From positions 2,790,001 through 2,854,000 of the forward strand of contig NZ_BAAGBE010000001.1 in the NCBI RefSeq assembly GCF_047149785.1: DNA of 64,000 nucleotides, in the 5' to 3' direction. The first letter of the stretch is position 1; every line of letters begins with the position of its first letter. The notes below the pieces were generated by a model. It was not told where the DNA came from. It saw nothing but the letters and a program-made list of their open reading frames with translations, and made no database searches. Shown piece by piece: positions 43,847-51,613 of this stretch. Origin of the DNA: Nitrobacter sp047149785 (GTDB lineage: Bacteria; Pseudomonadota; Alphaproteobacteria; Rhizobiales; Xanthobacteraceae). Made by a program: the position numbers and the translations under genes.

Positions 43847-44145
43847 TGGCGTTTGCAACCCTAGAGCAGCTTAAGGCCCAGACGAACACCACGTTCAACG
43901 ATGATGACGACGTGCTGCAGCACTATCTGGATAGCGCGGAGGAGTACGTTCGCGGTTTTCTGGATGTTGATCCCGAGGCACAGGATCCGCCGTTGCCCGT
44001 GCCGGACACAGTGAACCAGGCGGTCCTGCTCATAGCGGCGGGCTGGTATGAGACGCGCGAGAACGCTGTACCCGACACCCTGCGCGAGATTCCATTCGGT
44101 GCGCGGGAATTGCTCAATCAGGTGAGAGGCTGGACGTTCGGATGA
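43846..44145 (+). CDS. gp6-like head-tail connector (head completion) protein
   Basis: 99 aa from ATG 43846. ATLEQLKAQTNTTFNDDDDVLQHYLDSAEEYVRGFLD, followed by VNQAVLLIAAGWYETREN, is the all-helical pattern of HK97 gp6-type connectors, which form the ring under the portal that joins head and tail. It is the part that would accept a tail supplied by a helper. Confidence 0.85.
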   Translation: MAFATLEQLKAQTNTTFNDDDDVLQHYLDSAEEYVRGFLDVDPEAQDPPLPVPDTVNQAVLLIAAGWYETRENAVPDTLREIPFGARELLNQVRGWTFG

Positions 44146-44561
44146 GCCACCATACGCGAGGGCGGAAGGGCGCGCCACAGCCGATTGCCGACGCGATCCG
44201 CACTGTTCCAGCTCCTCCGAAACACTATGGGCCGACCGCGAGGGCAGCGTGGCGCAAGATTGCGCCTGTCTTAGTCGAAAGGCGCGTGCTCAGTGCGGCA
44301 GACGTCCATGCGCTTGAGCGTTTCTGCGAGGCACAAGGCGACATTGCCGATGCGCGTGAGGCCATCGGGCGCGACGGTGCTTATGTCACCAACAGACTGG
44401 ACGAGTTGAAGCGGCATCCTGCCTTTGCGACCTTGCGCGAGGCAACTGCGGAGTCGCGGCGATGGGCTGCTGAGCTTGGCATCACACCGGCCAGTAGATC
44501 GCGCGCTGGAGTTCACGAAGACTCCGACGACGGCGATGATAATCCTTTGAGTGTTGAATAA
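44142..44561 (+). CDS. terminase small subunit, P27 family
   Basis: 139 aa. GRKGAPQPIADAIRTVPAPPKHYGPTARAAWRKIAPVLVERRVLSAADVHALERFCEAQ is the P27-type TerS pattern. It recognises the packaging site in the element's DNA. A TerS of its own is how satellites direct packaging of their own DNA instead of helper DNA. The start overlaps the connector gene by 4 nt, and the stop overlaps the next start. Confidence 0.85.
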   Translation: MSHHTRGRKGAPQPIADAIRTVPAPPKHYGPTARAAWRKIAPVLVERRVLSAADVHALERFCEAQGDIADAREAIGRDGAYVTNRLDELKRHPAFATLREATAESRRWAAELGITPASRSRAGVHEDSDDGDDNPLSVE

Positions 44562-44896
44562 TGACTACTGCTGGCGATTTACGGGAGAAGATTGAACTGC
44601 TCAAGCAGGTTTCCGTCAGCGACGGGGCAGGCGGTTCGACCTTATCGTGGGAAGTGCAGGTTACTGCGCGCGCTGCGATCAAGGTCTTGAAGGCATCCGA
44701 AACGGTGCTTGCCGGCCGTCTCCAAGGCACGCAGACGCTTGTCGTTACATTGCGCTGGCAATCTGCGCTCGGCGATGTCGATGGCACTTGGCGATTGCGC
44801 AACGTGCGCACTGGATCCGAGTATAACATTAGGGCTGTGACGCCCGACGTGCGCCGGCAGTGGGTTGATGTTCTGTGTGAGACGGATGCGCTCTGA
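44561..44896 (+). CDS. head closure / head-tail adaptor protein
   Basis: 111 aa. LREKIELLKQVSVSDGAGGSTLSWEVQVTARAAI then LVVTLRWQ..WRLRNVRTGSEYNIRAVTPD matches SPP1 gp16/HK97 gp7-like head-tail joining proteins. It closes the filled head and makes the tail-binding surface. It starts immediately after TerS. Confidence 0.8.
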   Translation: MTTAGDLREKIELLKQVSVSDGAGGSTLSWEVQVTARAAIKVLKASETVLAGRLQGTQTLVVTLRWQSALGDVDGTWRLRNVRTGSEYNIRAVTPDVRRQWVDVLCETDAL

Positions 44897-44898
44897 TC

Positions 44899-46527
44899 GT
44901 GGCGGGCAAAGATCCATACCCACATTGGTTGTTTGACGACACCGAGATTCCCGATCCGATGGGATACGGCGAGCGCGCCGTAAAATTTCTGCGGCGTTTG
45001 AAGCATCCCAAGAGCAGGGCGCCGGGCAACGCCTTCACTCTCGATCCCTGGCAAGAGAAAATCATTCGGGCCATCTATTCGCCGCGCAATCCTGACGGCT
45101 CGCGCATCGTCAAGACGGTCGTTCTGCTAATCCCAAGGGGCAATCGTAAGTCCAGCCTGAGCGCGGCGATTTCGCTAATCCACGCCATCGGACCAGAGAA
45201 GATTCCCGGCGGCGAATGCGTCCTGGCGGCTGCGGATCGCAAACAGGCTTCAATCGCCTTCAAAGAAGCGACCGACGTCGTTCGCATGGACAAGCGGTTG
45301 GTTTCCGCAACGCGCATCTACGATGCATTCAATTCGGCAAAGAAAATCGTTCTGAAGAAGGGCGGATCGTTTCTCGAAACTATCAGCAGCGATGCAGGCA
45401 CAGCGCACGGCAAATCGATTGCCTGCCTTGTGGCCGATGAGTTGGCGCAGTGGCGCGGCACCGACCTTTGGATTGCGCTAAAGTCATCGCTTCCGAAGGT
45501 TCGCGACAGTTTGTTGGTTGTCGCGACCACAAGCGGCAAGGGTCAGTACAATCTCGCGTGGGAAATCGTCGACCGTGCGCGCAAGGTCGCGACCGGTGAG
45601 ATCGACGACCCTTCGATGCTCCCGATCCTGTTCGAAACGCCGGCAGACGCCGACTGGAAGGATGAGGCGCTGCTTTATCGCGCGAACCCCGGCCTCGCGC
45701 TTGGCTATCAGGACATCACCGGCCTGCGGCAGCTTGTCAAAGAGGCTGAGACCAGTATGACGGCGCGCGAGATGGTACAAAATCTCCATCTTAATGTCTG
45801 GCTGGACTCGTCGGCCGCGCCGTTCGTCGATATGGCCGTGTACGATTCACAGGGCGGCGAGATCGATGTTGCCAGCCTTGAAGGGCAGCTCTGTTGGCTC
45901 GGCGTCGATCTATCCAGTTCGATCGATCTTTCGGTTATCGTCGCATGTTTCCGCGATGGCGATGATTATATCGTCGTTCCGCACTTCTTTTGTCCGGCCG
46001 ATAACTTGCGGCAACGGCAAGAGGCAACCGGCCAGCCATATATCGAGTGGAGTAAGGCCGACCTGATAACGGCCACGCCCGGCAACGTGATTGACTTTCG
46101 CGCCGTCGAGGATCGTATCCGCGAGCTTTGCGAAACCTATAGCGTTCAAGAGATCGCCTTCGATCCGGCTCTCGCGCGAAACGTCATGAACAACTTGAGC
46201 GAGGATGGCTTGCCTGTAGTCGAGCATCGCCAAGGTTCGCTAAGCATGATGCCCGCGCTGGCCGAGCTAGAGCGGGCTATCGTCGCAAAGCGATTCAAGC
46301 ATGGGAATCATCCGGTCCTCCGCTATTGCTTCGCCAATGCGGAAGCCGAGACCAATGCGGCCGGGCATATCGTGCGGCTCAAGAAATCCCGCAAGTGGCT
46401 GAGCATTGATGGCGCTATCGCTTCAGCGATGGCGTGCAACAGGGCGAGCGCTGGTGGGAGTGCGGCGGTGACTTCGCTGTATGATGACCCGGAGTGGGAG
46501 AGGGCGCTGGAGGGGTTTAATGGTTAG
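44899..46527 (+). CDS. terminase large subunit
   Basis: 542 aa from GTG 44899. The ATPase has Walker A PRGNRKSS (79-86) and Walker B LVADE (177-181). The C-terminal RNase H-like nuclease starts at LGVDLSSSIDLSV (Asp337). It resembles HK97 gp2-type large terminases. It packages DNA through the portal and cuts at the packaging site. It is the last gene of the plus-strand head operon; its stop overlaps the end of a minus-strand gene, so no tail genes follow. Confidence 0.92.
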   Translation: MAGKDPYPHWLFDDTEIPDPMGYGERAVKFLRRLKHPKSRAPGNAFTLDPWQEKIIRAIYSPRNPDGSRIVKTVVLLIPRGNRKSSLSAAISLIHAIGPEKIPGGECVLAAADRKQASIAFKEATDVVRMDKRLVSATRIYDAFNSAKKIVLKKGGSFLETISSDAGTAHGKSIACLVADELAQWRGTDLWIALKSSLPKVRDSLLVVATTSGKGQYNLAWEIVDRARKVATGEIDDPSMLPILFETPADADWKDEALLYRANPGLALGYQDITGLRQLVKEAETSMTAREMVQNLHLNVWLDSSAAPFVDMAVYDSQGGEIDVASLEGQLCWLGVDLSSSIDLSVIVACFRDGDDYIVVPHFFCPADNLRQRQEATGQPYIEWSKADLITATPGNVIDFRAVEDRIRELCETYSVQEIAFDPALARNVMNNLSEDGLPVVEHRQGSLSMMPALAELERAIVAKRFKHGNHPVLRYCFANAEAETNAAGHIVRLKKSRKWLSIDGAIASAMACNRASAGGSAAVTSLYDDPEWERALEGFNG

Positions 46528-46712
46528 CGTGACGCGGCGGTGGTAAGCTCGTCAATAAGGACGCCAAGACGATGATCTACCTGTCGCAAAATCTCCTCAG
46601 CCTTCCTTTCGTCCTTATATTTAAGAGCTGCATCCATTGCGAAGTGAAGCCCCTGTCGAAGATCCCTTAAAGCGTCGAGAGTTGCGTCGTTCGCGCGCGG
46701 ATTGTCAGACAT
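46524..46712 (-). CDS. small helical hypothetical protein
   Basis: 62 aa from ATG 46712 (AAAGGGA upstream). ATLDALRDLRQGLHFAMDAALKYKDERKAEEILRQVDHRLGVLIDEL suggests a coiled-coil helix. It is convergent with TerL and belongs to a minus-strand block running to 48296. Function unknown. Confidence 0.5.
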   Translation of the reverse strand: MSDNPRANDATLDALRDLRQGLHFAMDAALKYKDERKAEEILRQVDHRLGVLIDELTTAASR

Positions 46713-46754
46713 TATTTCCCTTTCTTCAATCCGATCTCCACCAGCCAAAAAACG

Positions 46755-47231
46755 CTACGGGCTTGGCGTCCTATCTGCCACATCGAAATGAAAGATTGAC
46801 TCAAGCCGACCATTCCAGTCGGGCTGGACAATGTCCCACGACAATACGAACAGGTCGGCATTGTGGTTTAGTGGTTCAACAGAGCCACTTCGGATATCGA
46901 CAGAACGTAATCTATCTCGATCCTGTACCACCATCATTTCTCTGTCGCCAACGATCTGGATCAGACCAGGCGGTAAGTGATCCATGTCGAACCTAACCGA
47001 CCTCAGAGCAACGAGAGAGCGCAAAGCAGCCCCAGGCAATGGCACGACGTCGGGACGATTAGCAGCAATCCGTATGGTATCTTTGGAAAGAATCAGCGGT
47101 GCATTTTGGTCAGACAAGTCACCACCATCCACTATCATAACGTAGTGGTTCTGGTCTTTTATTTGCGCCAATCCTATCTGCCCGCGCGTTGCTGTCTTGA
47201 TTGGCTGTAGCTTGTACTTCGGAATTTCCAT
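46755..47231 (-). CDS. hypothetical protein of the minus-strand block
   Basis: 158 aa from ATG 47231 (GAGGGGCG upstream). A mostly beta-strand protein without signal peptide or known motif. It contains GDREMMVVQDRDRLRSVDIRSG and ends DVADRTPSP. It lies in the block behind TerL where lysogens often carry cargo. Not recognised. Confidence 0.5.
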   Translation of the reverse strand: MEIPKYKLQPIKTATRGQIGLAQIKDQNHYVMIVDGGDLSDQNAPLILSKDTIRIAANRPDVVPLPGAALRSLVALRSVRFDMDHLPPGLIQIVGDREMMVVQDRDRLRSVDIRSGSVEPLNHNADLFVLSWDIVQPDWNGRLESIFHFDVADRTPSP

Positions 47232-47262
47232 CTCGCCCCTCATTGTTTCCCGCCGCAACTAC

Positions 47263-47673
47263 CTATAAAGGACAGGTATCGTCGCCACTTGCCCATGCTT
47301 CAATCCTGTCGATGTATGTATTGGTGGCAAGAGTATTTCCGGTTCGCATCGTCAACCTAGATCCTTTTGGCTGCTTTTCGATGCGCACCGATAAATAGTA
47401 ATTTCTCGTGATCGTGTTAACGAGCGATAGCGTCACCTCTCCATAGCCCAGATCCGGATATAGGTCTGCGTCGACAGCGTATGAGGAATACGGACCAGTG
47501 TTGCGCGCAAAACAGCGCTTAGCGGTGGTCGAGACCCGACGATAGATTTCCTGGTAATTGTCAGGGTAGGTCTGAACGACGGGCGTCGCCTTGGCCTCAA
47601 GATCGGCCGGCGTTGTTGAGCAGCCAGCAAGAAGCAACGCAGCACAAAGCGCCGCAATTCCCAAAATACGCAT
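47263..47673 (-). CDS. small lipoprotein
   Basis: 136 aa from ATG 47673 (GGGGGAT upstream). MRILGIAALCAALLLAGC is a clear lipoprotein signal with the lipobox LLAGC; the Cys would be lipidated and the rest exported. The mature part is unrecognised. It sits in the minus-strand cargo block. Satellites and prophages often carry envelope lipoproteins that modify infection by other phages; that role is inference. Confidence 0.7.
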   Translation of the reverse strand: MRILGIAALCAALLLAGCSTTPADLEAKATPVVQTYPDNYQEIYRRVSTTAKRCFARNTGPYSSYAVDADLYPDLGYGEVTLSLVNTITRNYYLSVRIEKQPKGSRLTMRTGNTLATNTYIDRIEAWASGDDTCPL

Positions 47674-47729
47674 TGATGAAATCCCCCAAACCCTGCACCA
47701 CCATAAGGCGAGAAAGTCTGAAAGGGCAA

Positions 47730-48296
47730 TCATGATTCGGTAGAGACGCTCCCCTTCACCATCTCCCCGACGTGCCCGATTGTGACCTGCGAGAACTTGG
47801 AGATGAATTCTAGGTCGGCGAACACCCTTCTCGCGCCCCGCTTGTGGGGCAGGTGATAGTCGATCGTATCGCTGCGCTCGCCGACCTTCCATTTGATCCG
47901 TGCCGCCGGGTTCGGTCCGAACAACCACACATCGACGGAGCCGTACTCAGGATCATTGTAGGATTCCCGATCGGCCGGTACGGCTTCCAACAGCGCCGCC
48001 AGCGCGTCACCGAAAGTCTTACCGCGAACCTCTTCCCCGAATTCGAGCGGCGCGTCTGCCACGAGTGGCGAATAAAGCCTGACCGTCTCCGCGCTGTCTT
48101 TTACGTTACGACTGCCGGCCACGGCGATCAGGAGATTCGCGGCATCCTCGACTGTCACCACCGACTTGCCGCGACCGCGTTGCCCCTCAGATCGGAGGCC
48201 GGCCGTTAGAAGATTGCGGTCATGAAGGATTACCGAGCCGACAGGCACTGCCGTCAGTTCAGCAACCTTTTCAACTAGTTGCTTGGGTGTTGCCAC
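47730..48296 (-). CDS. hypothetical regulator-like protein of the divergent switch
   Basis: 188 aa from GTG 48296 (CGGAGGCTT upstream). The N-terminal part (PKQLVEKVAELTAVPVGSVILHDRNLLTAGLRSEGQRGRGKSVVTVEDAANLLIAVAGS) looks like a helix-turn-helix module found in alphaproteobacterial prophages. It is the first gene leftward from a region with repeated operator-like sites and is divergent from the early genes. A repressor-like role is plausible, not shown. Confidence 0.5.
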   Translation of the reverse strand: MATPKQLVEKVAELTAVPVGSVILHDRNLLTAGLRSEGQRGRGKSVVTVEDAANLLIAVAGSRNVKDSAETVRLYSPLVADAPLEFGEEVRGKTFGDALAALLEAVPADRESYNDPEYGSVDVWLFGPNPAARIKWKVGERSDTIDYHLPHKRGARRVFADLEFISKFSQVTIGHVGEMVKGSVSTES

Positions 48297-48330
48297 AGAA
48301 GCCTCCGTTGTGTTGCCAATAGCATAATCT

Positions 48331-48387
48331 TTTTTTGCGTAAAATACGGTTTTTGTCTTGCTTATTTTGTTTTTTGCGCTAAATAAG
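48331..48387. promoter_or_regulatory. repeated operator-like sites in the divergent intergenic region
   Basis: TTTTTTGCGTAAAATA (48331-48346) and TTTTTTGCGCTAAATA (48370-48385) agree at 14 of 16 positions, with starts 39 bp apart. The inverted pair CTTATTT (48361-48367) and AAATAAG (48381-48387) overlaps the second copy. The 118-bp region separates the minus-strand gene at 48296 from the plus-strand early genes and is A/T-rich, so both promoters and repressor sites are likely here. Confidence 0.55.
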
Positions 48388-48414
48388 AATTATCGCTCAA
48401 AGCAGGAGACCAAC

Positions 48415-48951
48415 ATGAGCAAACCAAATACCACCAAGCCGAAGCGCAACTCGATGCAGACCACCACCGCACCCGCGCCAGCTAACCTTGTCGGCCCCGG
48501 TGGATGGGTCGTCAGTCCGCCTACATCTGTCCTTGGCGGCGAACTGCTGAAGCAACTCAAACGGGCCATCCGCGACTATGAGCTTCTTGACGAACACAAA
48601 TGCTTCGACAGGGCCGATATTGCGATCAGTGCCGGGCACGAGATTGCGAATACGCTAGCCTTGGTCCCGCCACGGGGAGCCGAGGAAGCACTCGCCGCAG
48701 CAGCGTTTCTTTTCAGCGAAGCAGCCAGTTTTGAATGTGTTGACGAGTGGTCCAAGAAACAGCGCGAAGAAATGATCTTGCGCATGAAGCAGCGGGCGGC
48801 AGCGCTCGCCGCTTGGGTTGAGTCGACACACAAGGTCAATCGGCGCGACTTCCGTCTGGACTTTTTTTGCCCTGATGATGCGCGGGATGATGTGCTTCCG
48901 CACACAGCGTCGTCGCTGGACGTAAACCAGAAGACGGTGGCGGTGCTCTGA
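48415..48951 (+). CDS. early-region hypothetical protein
   Basis: 178 aa from ATG 48415 (AGCAGGAG upstream). The N-terminus is Pro/Thr-rich and disordered. The rest is helical (LLKQLKRAIRDYELLDEHKCFDRADIAISAGHEIANTLALVPP). No known family is recognised. It is the first gene right of the operator-like repeats, so it should respond to induction. The next gene overlaps its stop. Confidence 0.5.
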   Translation: MSKPNTTKPKRNSMQTTTAPAPANLVGPGGWVVSPPTSVLGGELLKQLKRAIRDYELLDEHKCFDRADIAISAGHEIANTLALVPPRGAEEALAAAAFLFSEAASFECVDEWSKKQREEMILRMKQRAAALAAWVESTHKVNRRDFRLDFFCPDDARDDVLPHTASSLDVNQKTVAVL

Positions 48952-49334
48952 TGACCAACCGTCGCAAACTAGCACAACAAGCTGTCACCGAGGCCGAGGA
49001 AGCCACCGAGGCCGCGTTCTTGGATATGGGTGCCGCCGAACTCGCGTGGTGCCACGCGAAACTGTCCTACCTGTACGACGAACAGGCTGAGTGCCTTAAG
49101 ACTCTACGTCGCGCGAGGAGCGCATTTCGGAAACATCTTAAGGAGTGCATCAAGGCCAGAAAGGTCCATGAGCAGATTGCCGAAGAGCTAGATCGCAAGC
49201 GTGACCGGAGGCGTCAGCGCGAGCGCCTGCGCTCTGACCAAGACACACATGGTCTGCATAGGAGTGATCTTACTGGATATCACGCTGGGAGGTTTCAGCG
49301 CTGGGACCACGGCGACGATATGGAGGCTGCATGA
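48951..49334 (+). CDS. coiled-coil hypothetical protein
   Basis: 127 aa, starting over the preceding stop (ATGA). A long charged helix (EAEEATEAAFLDMGAAELAWCHAKLSY..HLKECIKARKVHEQIAEELDRKRDRRRQRERL) suggests a coiled coil with a basic end that could bind nucleic acid. It is an early gene with no recognised family. Confidence 0.5.
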   Translation: MTNRRKLAQQAVTEAEEATEAAFLDMGAAELAWCHAKLSYLYDEQAECLKTLRRARSAFRKHLKECIKARKVHEQIAEELDRKRDRRRQRERLRSDQDTHGLHRSDLTGYHAGRFQRWDHGDDMEAA

Positions 49335-49510
49335 ACAAACTTCGCCACATCCGGCGCCGTGTCAGGAATGACATCTTATCCCCGCGCAGCATCATGTGGG
49401 CACGCCCCCAAACCGCGGTCATCAACCCGCTACCTATCACCAACCGAAGTGGGCGCCGCTTAGCTGCCAGCAAGGCGCGGGGCACCGCCCGAAAGGAGGC
49501 CAAACAGTGA
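49331..49510 (+). CDS. 59-aa basic early protein
   Basis: ATG 49331 overlaps the previous stop (ATGA). The product is very basic (KLRHIRRRVRNDILSPRSIMW ... RRLAASKARGTARKEAKQ) and may bind nucleic acid. The coupling on both sides supports a real gene; the function is unknown. Confidence 0.5.
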   Translation: MNKLRHIRRRVRNDILSPRSIMWARPQTAVINPLPITNRSGRRLAASKARGTARKEAKQ

Positions 49511-49572
49511 GGATCATCTCCTACCGACCGCCGAGTCGTGGCATCGGGGTGGGCAGAAAGCTGAAAACCTGA
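49507..49572 (+). pseudogene. relic resembling the first gene after attL
   Basis: A GTG at 49507 opens a 21-codon frame starting MRIISYRPPSRG, similar to MRVISISPPQGD of the 66-aa protein at 34938. It stops early, so it may be a truncated duplicate or a short leader peptide. About 65 bp then separate it from the next gene. Confidence 0.35.
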
Positions 49573-49649
49573 CCTGATAGCTCTTCGCAGGGCAACGAGG
49601 GCGCTTGGGCCATTGGTGGTGCGGGCGAACGGGATTTATGGGTGAAACT

Positions 49650-50015
49650 ATGACTGAAGCAAAAAAGAAGCCGCCTGTGATGTCGCTCAAACAGGCTGAG
49701 ATGCGTCGCGCGATACGTCGCAACAATGTGGTGCGAGCTTGGGAACGGGAGGCTGAGAAAGAGGCGAAGAGAGCCAAAACAGATTTGAGCAAGAATGGAT
49801 TCTCAGTATCAGAGTCACCTCGCGGATACTTAATCTGGGCACCGGGTCGTGAGATCATTGGCTCCGTTGATTCCAGCGACCAAGCCGACATGATTGTTTC
49901 TGCCCTCAACGGTGGCGACGTAACTGCTTTGAAGCGCTGGCGCCGATCACCTGCTGGAAAGAAATTGCTAATGCGATTTCGCGAGGAGATTGACCTTCGA
50001 CTCGCGTCAGCATGA
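49650..50015 (+). CDS. early-region hypothetical protein
   Basis: 121 aa from ATG 49650 (in-frame ATG 49638 is possible). The N-terminal half is basic and helical (SLKQAEMRRAIRRNNVVRAWEREAEKEAKRAK). The rest has GFSVSESPRGYLIWAPGREIIGSVDSSDQADMIVSALNGGD, a small beta-alpha unit. The stop overlaps the excisionase-like gene by 4 nt. Unknown function. Confidence 0.5.
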   Translation: MTEAKKKPPVMSLKQAEMRRAIRRNNVVRAWEREAEKEAKRAKTDLSKNGFSVSESPRGYLIWAPGREIIGSVDSSDQADMIVSALNGGDVTALKRWRRSPAGKKLLMRFREEIDLRLASA

Positions 50016-50248
50016 CCACCCACGCCAACGATAACCAACGCGGGGGTATTGTCCCCCGCGGCCTGCGCCGTGTTGATGCGGCGTCGTACATCTGCATCTC
50101 GCCGTCGTTGTTTGACGAGATGGTGAGGGATGGCAGGATGCCGGGACCACGCATGATCAATAGCCGAACGGTCTGGGACCGTTTCGAATTGGATGAAGCC
50201 TTTGAGGCGTTGCCCCGCAAAGAGGCCGCCAATCCGTGGGATGCGTAG
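50012..50248 (+). CDS. excisionase-like (Xis/AlpA-type) protein
   Basis: 78 aa. GLRRVDAASYICISPSLFDEMVRDGRMPGPRMINSRTVWDRFELDEAFEALP is a MerR-type winged helix as in phage excisionases. It is placed directly before the integrase gene (stop at 50248, integrase start at 50249) and is co-transcribed with it. It would direct excision of the element. Confidence 0.75.
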   Translation: MTTHANDNQRGGIVPRGLRRVDAASYICISPSLFDEMVRDGRMPGPRMINSRTVWDRFELDEAFEALPRKEAANPWDA

Positions 50249-51457
50249 GTGCCACGACCAAACCCGCCAAGGCTTACGAAGGACACAGACCGGCATGGCA
50301 ACATCCGGTGGTACGTTCGCACGCTAGAAGGGCCGAAGGTTCGGTTACGGGAGGAGTATGGCACGCCTGCGTTCTGGCAGGCTTACCGCGACGCGCTGGC
50401 AGGTAAGATCAAACCACCAGAGCCAAGCCAGCGTGTCGCGCGCAAGCCTTTCGACAAGGATTCGCTAGCGTGGCTATGCAGCCAATATTACACCTCCGCC
50501 GAATACAAGCAGTTGAATGAGCGAACCCGATACGTGCGGCGCGCGACCCTTGATCACGTCTGCGCGGCGGATGGCGAGAAACCATACAAGCTGCTTTTGC
50601 CAAAGCATATCAGAACGCGCCGTGATGCGCGTGCAGACCGTCCGGAGTCGGCAAACGGCATGATTAAGGCGTTGAGGCAGGTGTTCGCCTTCGCCATTGA
50701 CAACGACTACGTGGTCTCAAACCCAGCGCAGGCCGTTCCCTACCTGAAGGCAAAGGGCGACGGACACCACACATGGACGATCGATGAGGTGGAGCGCTTC
50801 GAGAAGAAGCACCCCGTTGGTTCCATGGCCCGCCTCGCGCTTGCGCTGGGGCTTTACACCGGCCAGCGGAAATCAGATGCCGTGCTGCTCGGGCCAAAAC
50901 ACGTCAAGGACGGCTGGCTGCACTTCACGCAATTCAAGGGACGGGAGCGTAAGCCGATCACGCTCGACATTCCTATCGTCGACGAGTTGCAGGCAATCAT
51001 TGACGCCACCGCCTGCGGCAAGGAGACCTTTCTTCTGAACGGGCTGGGCCGATCGTTCACCGCCAACGGATTCGGCAACTGGTTTCATGATCGCTGCGTC
51101 GAGGCCGGCGTTCCCGGCCGCTTTCATGGACTGCGTAAGGCAGCCGCAACCCGCCTCGCCGAGCTTGGCTCCAGCGAGCACGAAATCATGTCGATAACCG
51201 GCCACACCACCTCCAAGGAGGTTATGCGCTACACCAAAGCGGCCCGGCAGAAGGTGCTCGCCGCCGCAGCAATGGCGCGACTCAAACCGAGCTCGGAAAT
51301 CAACGTGACTTTCCCACCGGAGTCCCAGTCAAAAATCGGTGGGAAGAAACCGCTATCTAACGCATTGAAAAATAAGGAGATGGCAAATCTTATGGTGCCC
51401 AGGGGCGGGATCGAACCACCGACACTGCGATTTTCAGTCGCATGCTCTACCAACTGA
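50249..51457 (+). CDS. int: tyrosine integrase of the satellite
   Basis: 402 aa in the integrated state, from GTG 50249. A core-binding domain (about 65-165) is followed by a catalytic domain with Arg207 (TGQRKSD), His293-xx-Arg296 (HGLR), His319 (GHTTS) and Tyr328 (MRYTK). The last 21 residues (from Met382) are encoded by the attachment core and the tRNA-Phe gene. In the excised circle the frame continues after MVPRGG into RKKKRRDK and stops, giving 395 aa. The integrated form thus carries a tRNA-derived tail. Confidence 0.92.
   Translation: MPRPNPPRLTKDTDRHGNIRWYVRTLEGPKVRLREEYGTPAFWQAYRDALAGKIKPPEPSQRVARKPFDKDSLAWLCSQYYTSAEYKQLNERTRYVRRATLDHVCAADGEKPYKLLLPKHIRTRRDARADRPESANGMIKALRQVFAFAIDNDYVVSNPAQAVPYLKAKGDGHHTWTIDEVERFEKKHPVGSMARLALALGLYTGQRKSDAVLLGPKHVKDGWLHFTQFKGRERKPITLDIPIVDELQAIIDATACGKETFLLNGLGRSFTANGFGNWFHDRCVEAGVPGRFHGLRKAAATRLAELGSSEHEIMSITGHTTSKEVMRYTKAARQKVLAAAAMARLKPSSEINVTFPPESQSKIGGKKPLSNALKNKEMANLMVPRGGIEPPTLRFSVACSTN
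51392..51409 (+). repeat. attR (direct repeat at the tRNA-Phe 3' end)
   Basis: ATGGTGCCCAGGGGCGGG, identical to attL at 34753-34770. It covers the 3' end of tRNA-Phe including the CCA. The tRNA stays whole after integration because the repeat restores its end. Confidence 0.9.
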
Positions 51458-51468
51458 GCTACCTGGGC
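51393..51468 (-). tRNA. tRNA-Phe (anticodon GAA)
   Basis: Read from 51468, the acceptor stem is GCCCAGG paired with CCTGGGC and there is an encoded CCA. The D-arm is TAGCTCAGTTGGTAGAGC, the anticodon loop CTGAAAA gives GAA, and the T-loop is GGTTCGATCC. It is the integration target of the satellite and the right end of the accessory region. In related genomes it lies beside yacG, as here. Confidence 0.95.
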
Positions 51469-51613
51469 GCCGCCCGGCGTCAAGCCCGGGTGCGCCGGTT
51501 TATAGTCAGGCACGATGGCGCTGTCCACCCGTCCGGCAGACCGCCGGGCGAACGCCGCGAAGCCTTCAACTTATTGACTGAGCAGCGAATCGCGAACCTC
51601 TGAAACGGCTGGT

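Larger units (their letters stand above)
34753..51409. mobile_element. 16.66-kb integrated element: capsid-encoding, tail-less phage satellite candidate (cf-PICI-like)
   Basis: The element is bounded by exact 18-bp repeats (34753-34770 and 51392-51409), the right one being the 3' end of tRNA-Phe. It encodes, from left to right, a replication initiator with iterons, two unrecognised proteins, an HK97-type head and packaging set, a minus-strand block with a divergent switch, early genes, an excisionase-like protein and an integrase. No tape measure, tail tube, baseplate, fibre, holin or endolysin gene is recognisable. Known capsid-forming PICIs have this plan: own capsids and packaging, borrowed tails. 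A prophage that lost its tail and lysis genes is the alternative; no gene fragments support that. Confidence 0.75.

Noticed and set aside
34753..51409. The element as an ordinary prophage
   Set aside because: Head genes are complete but no tail, tape measure, baseplate or lysis gene is recognisable and TerL directly abuts a convergent block; a satellite fits better, though a deletion derivative is not excluded.
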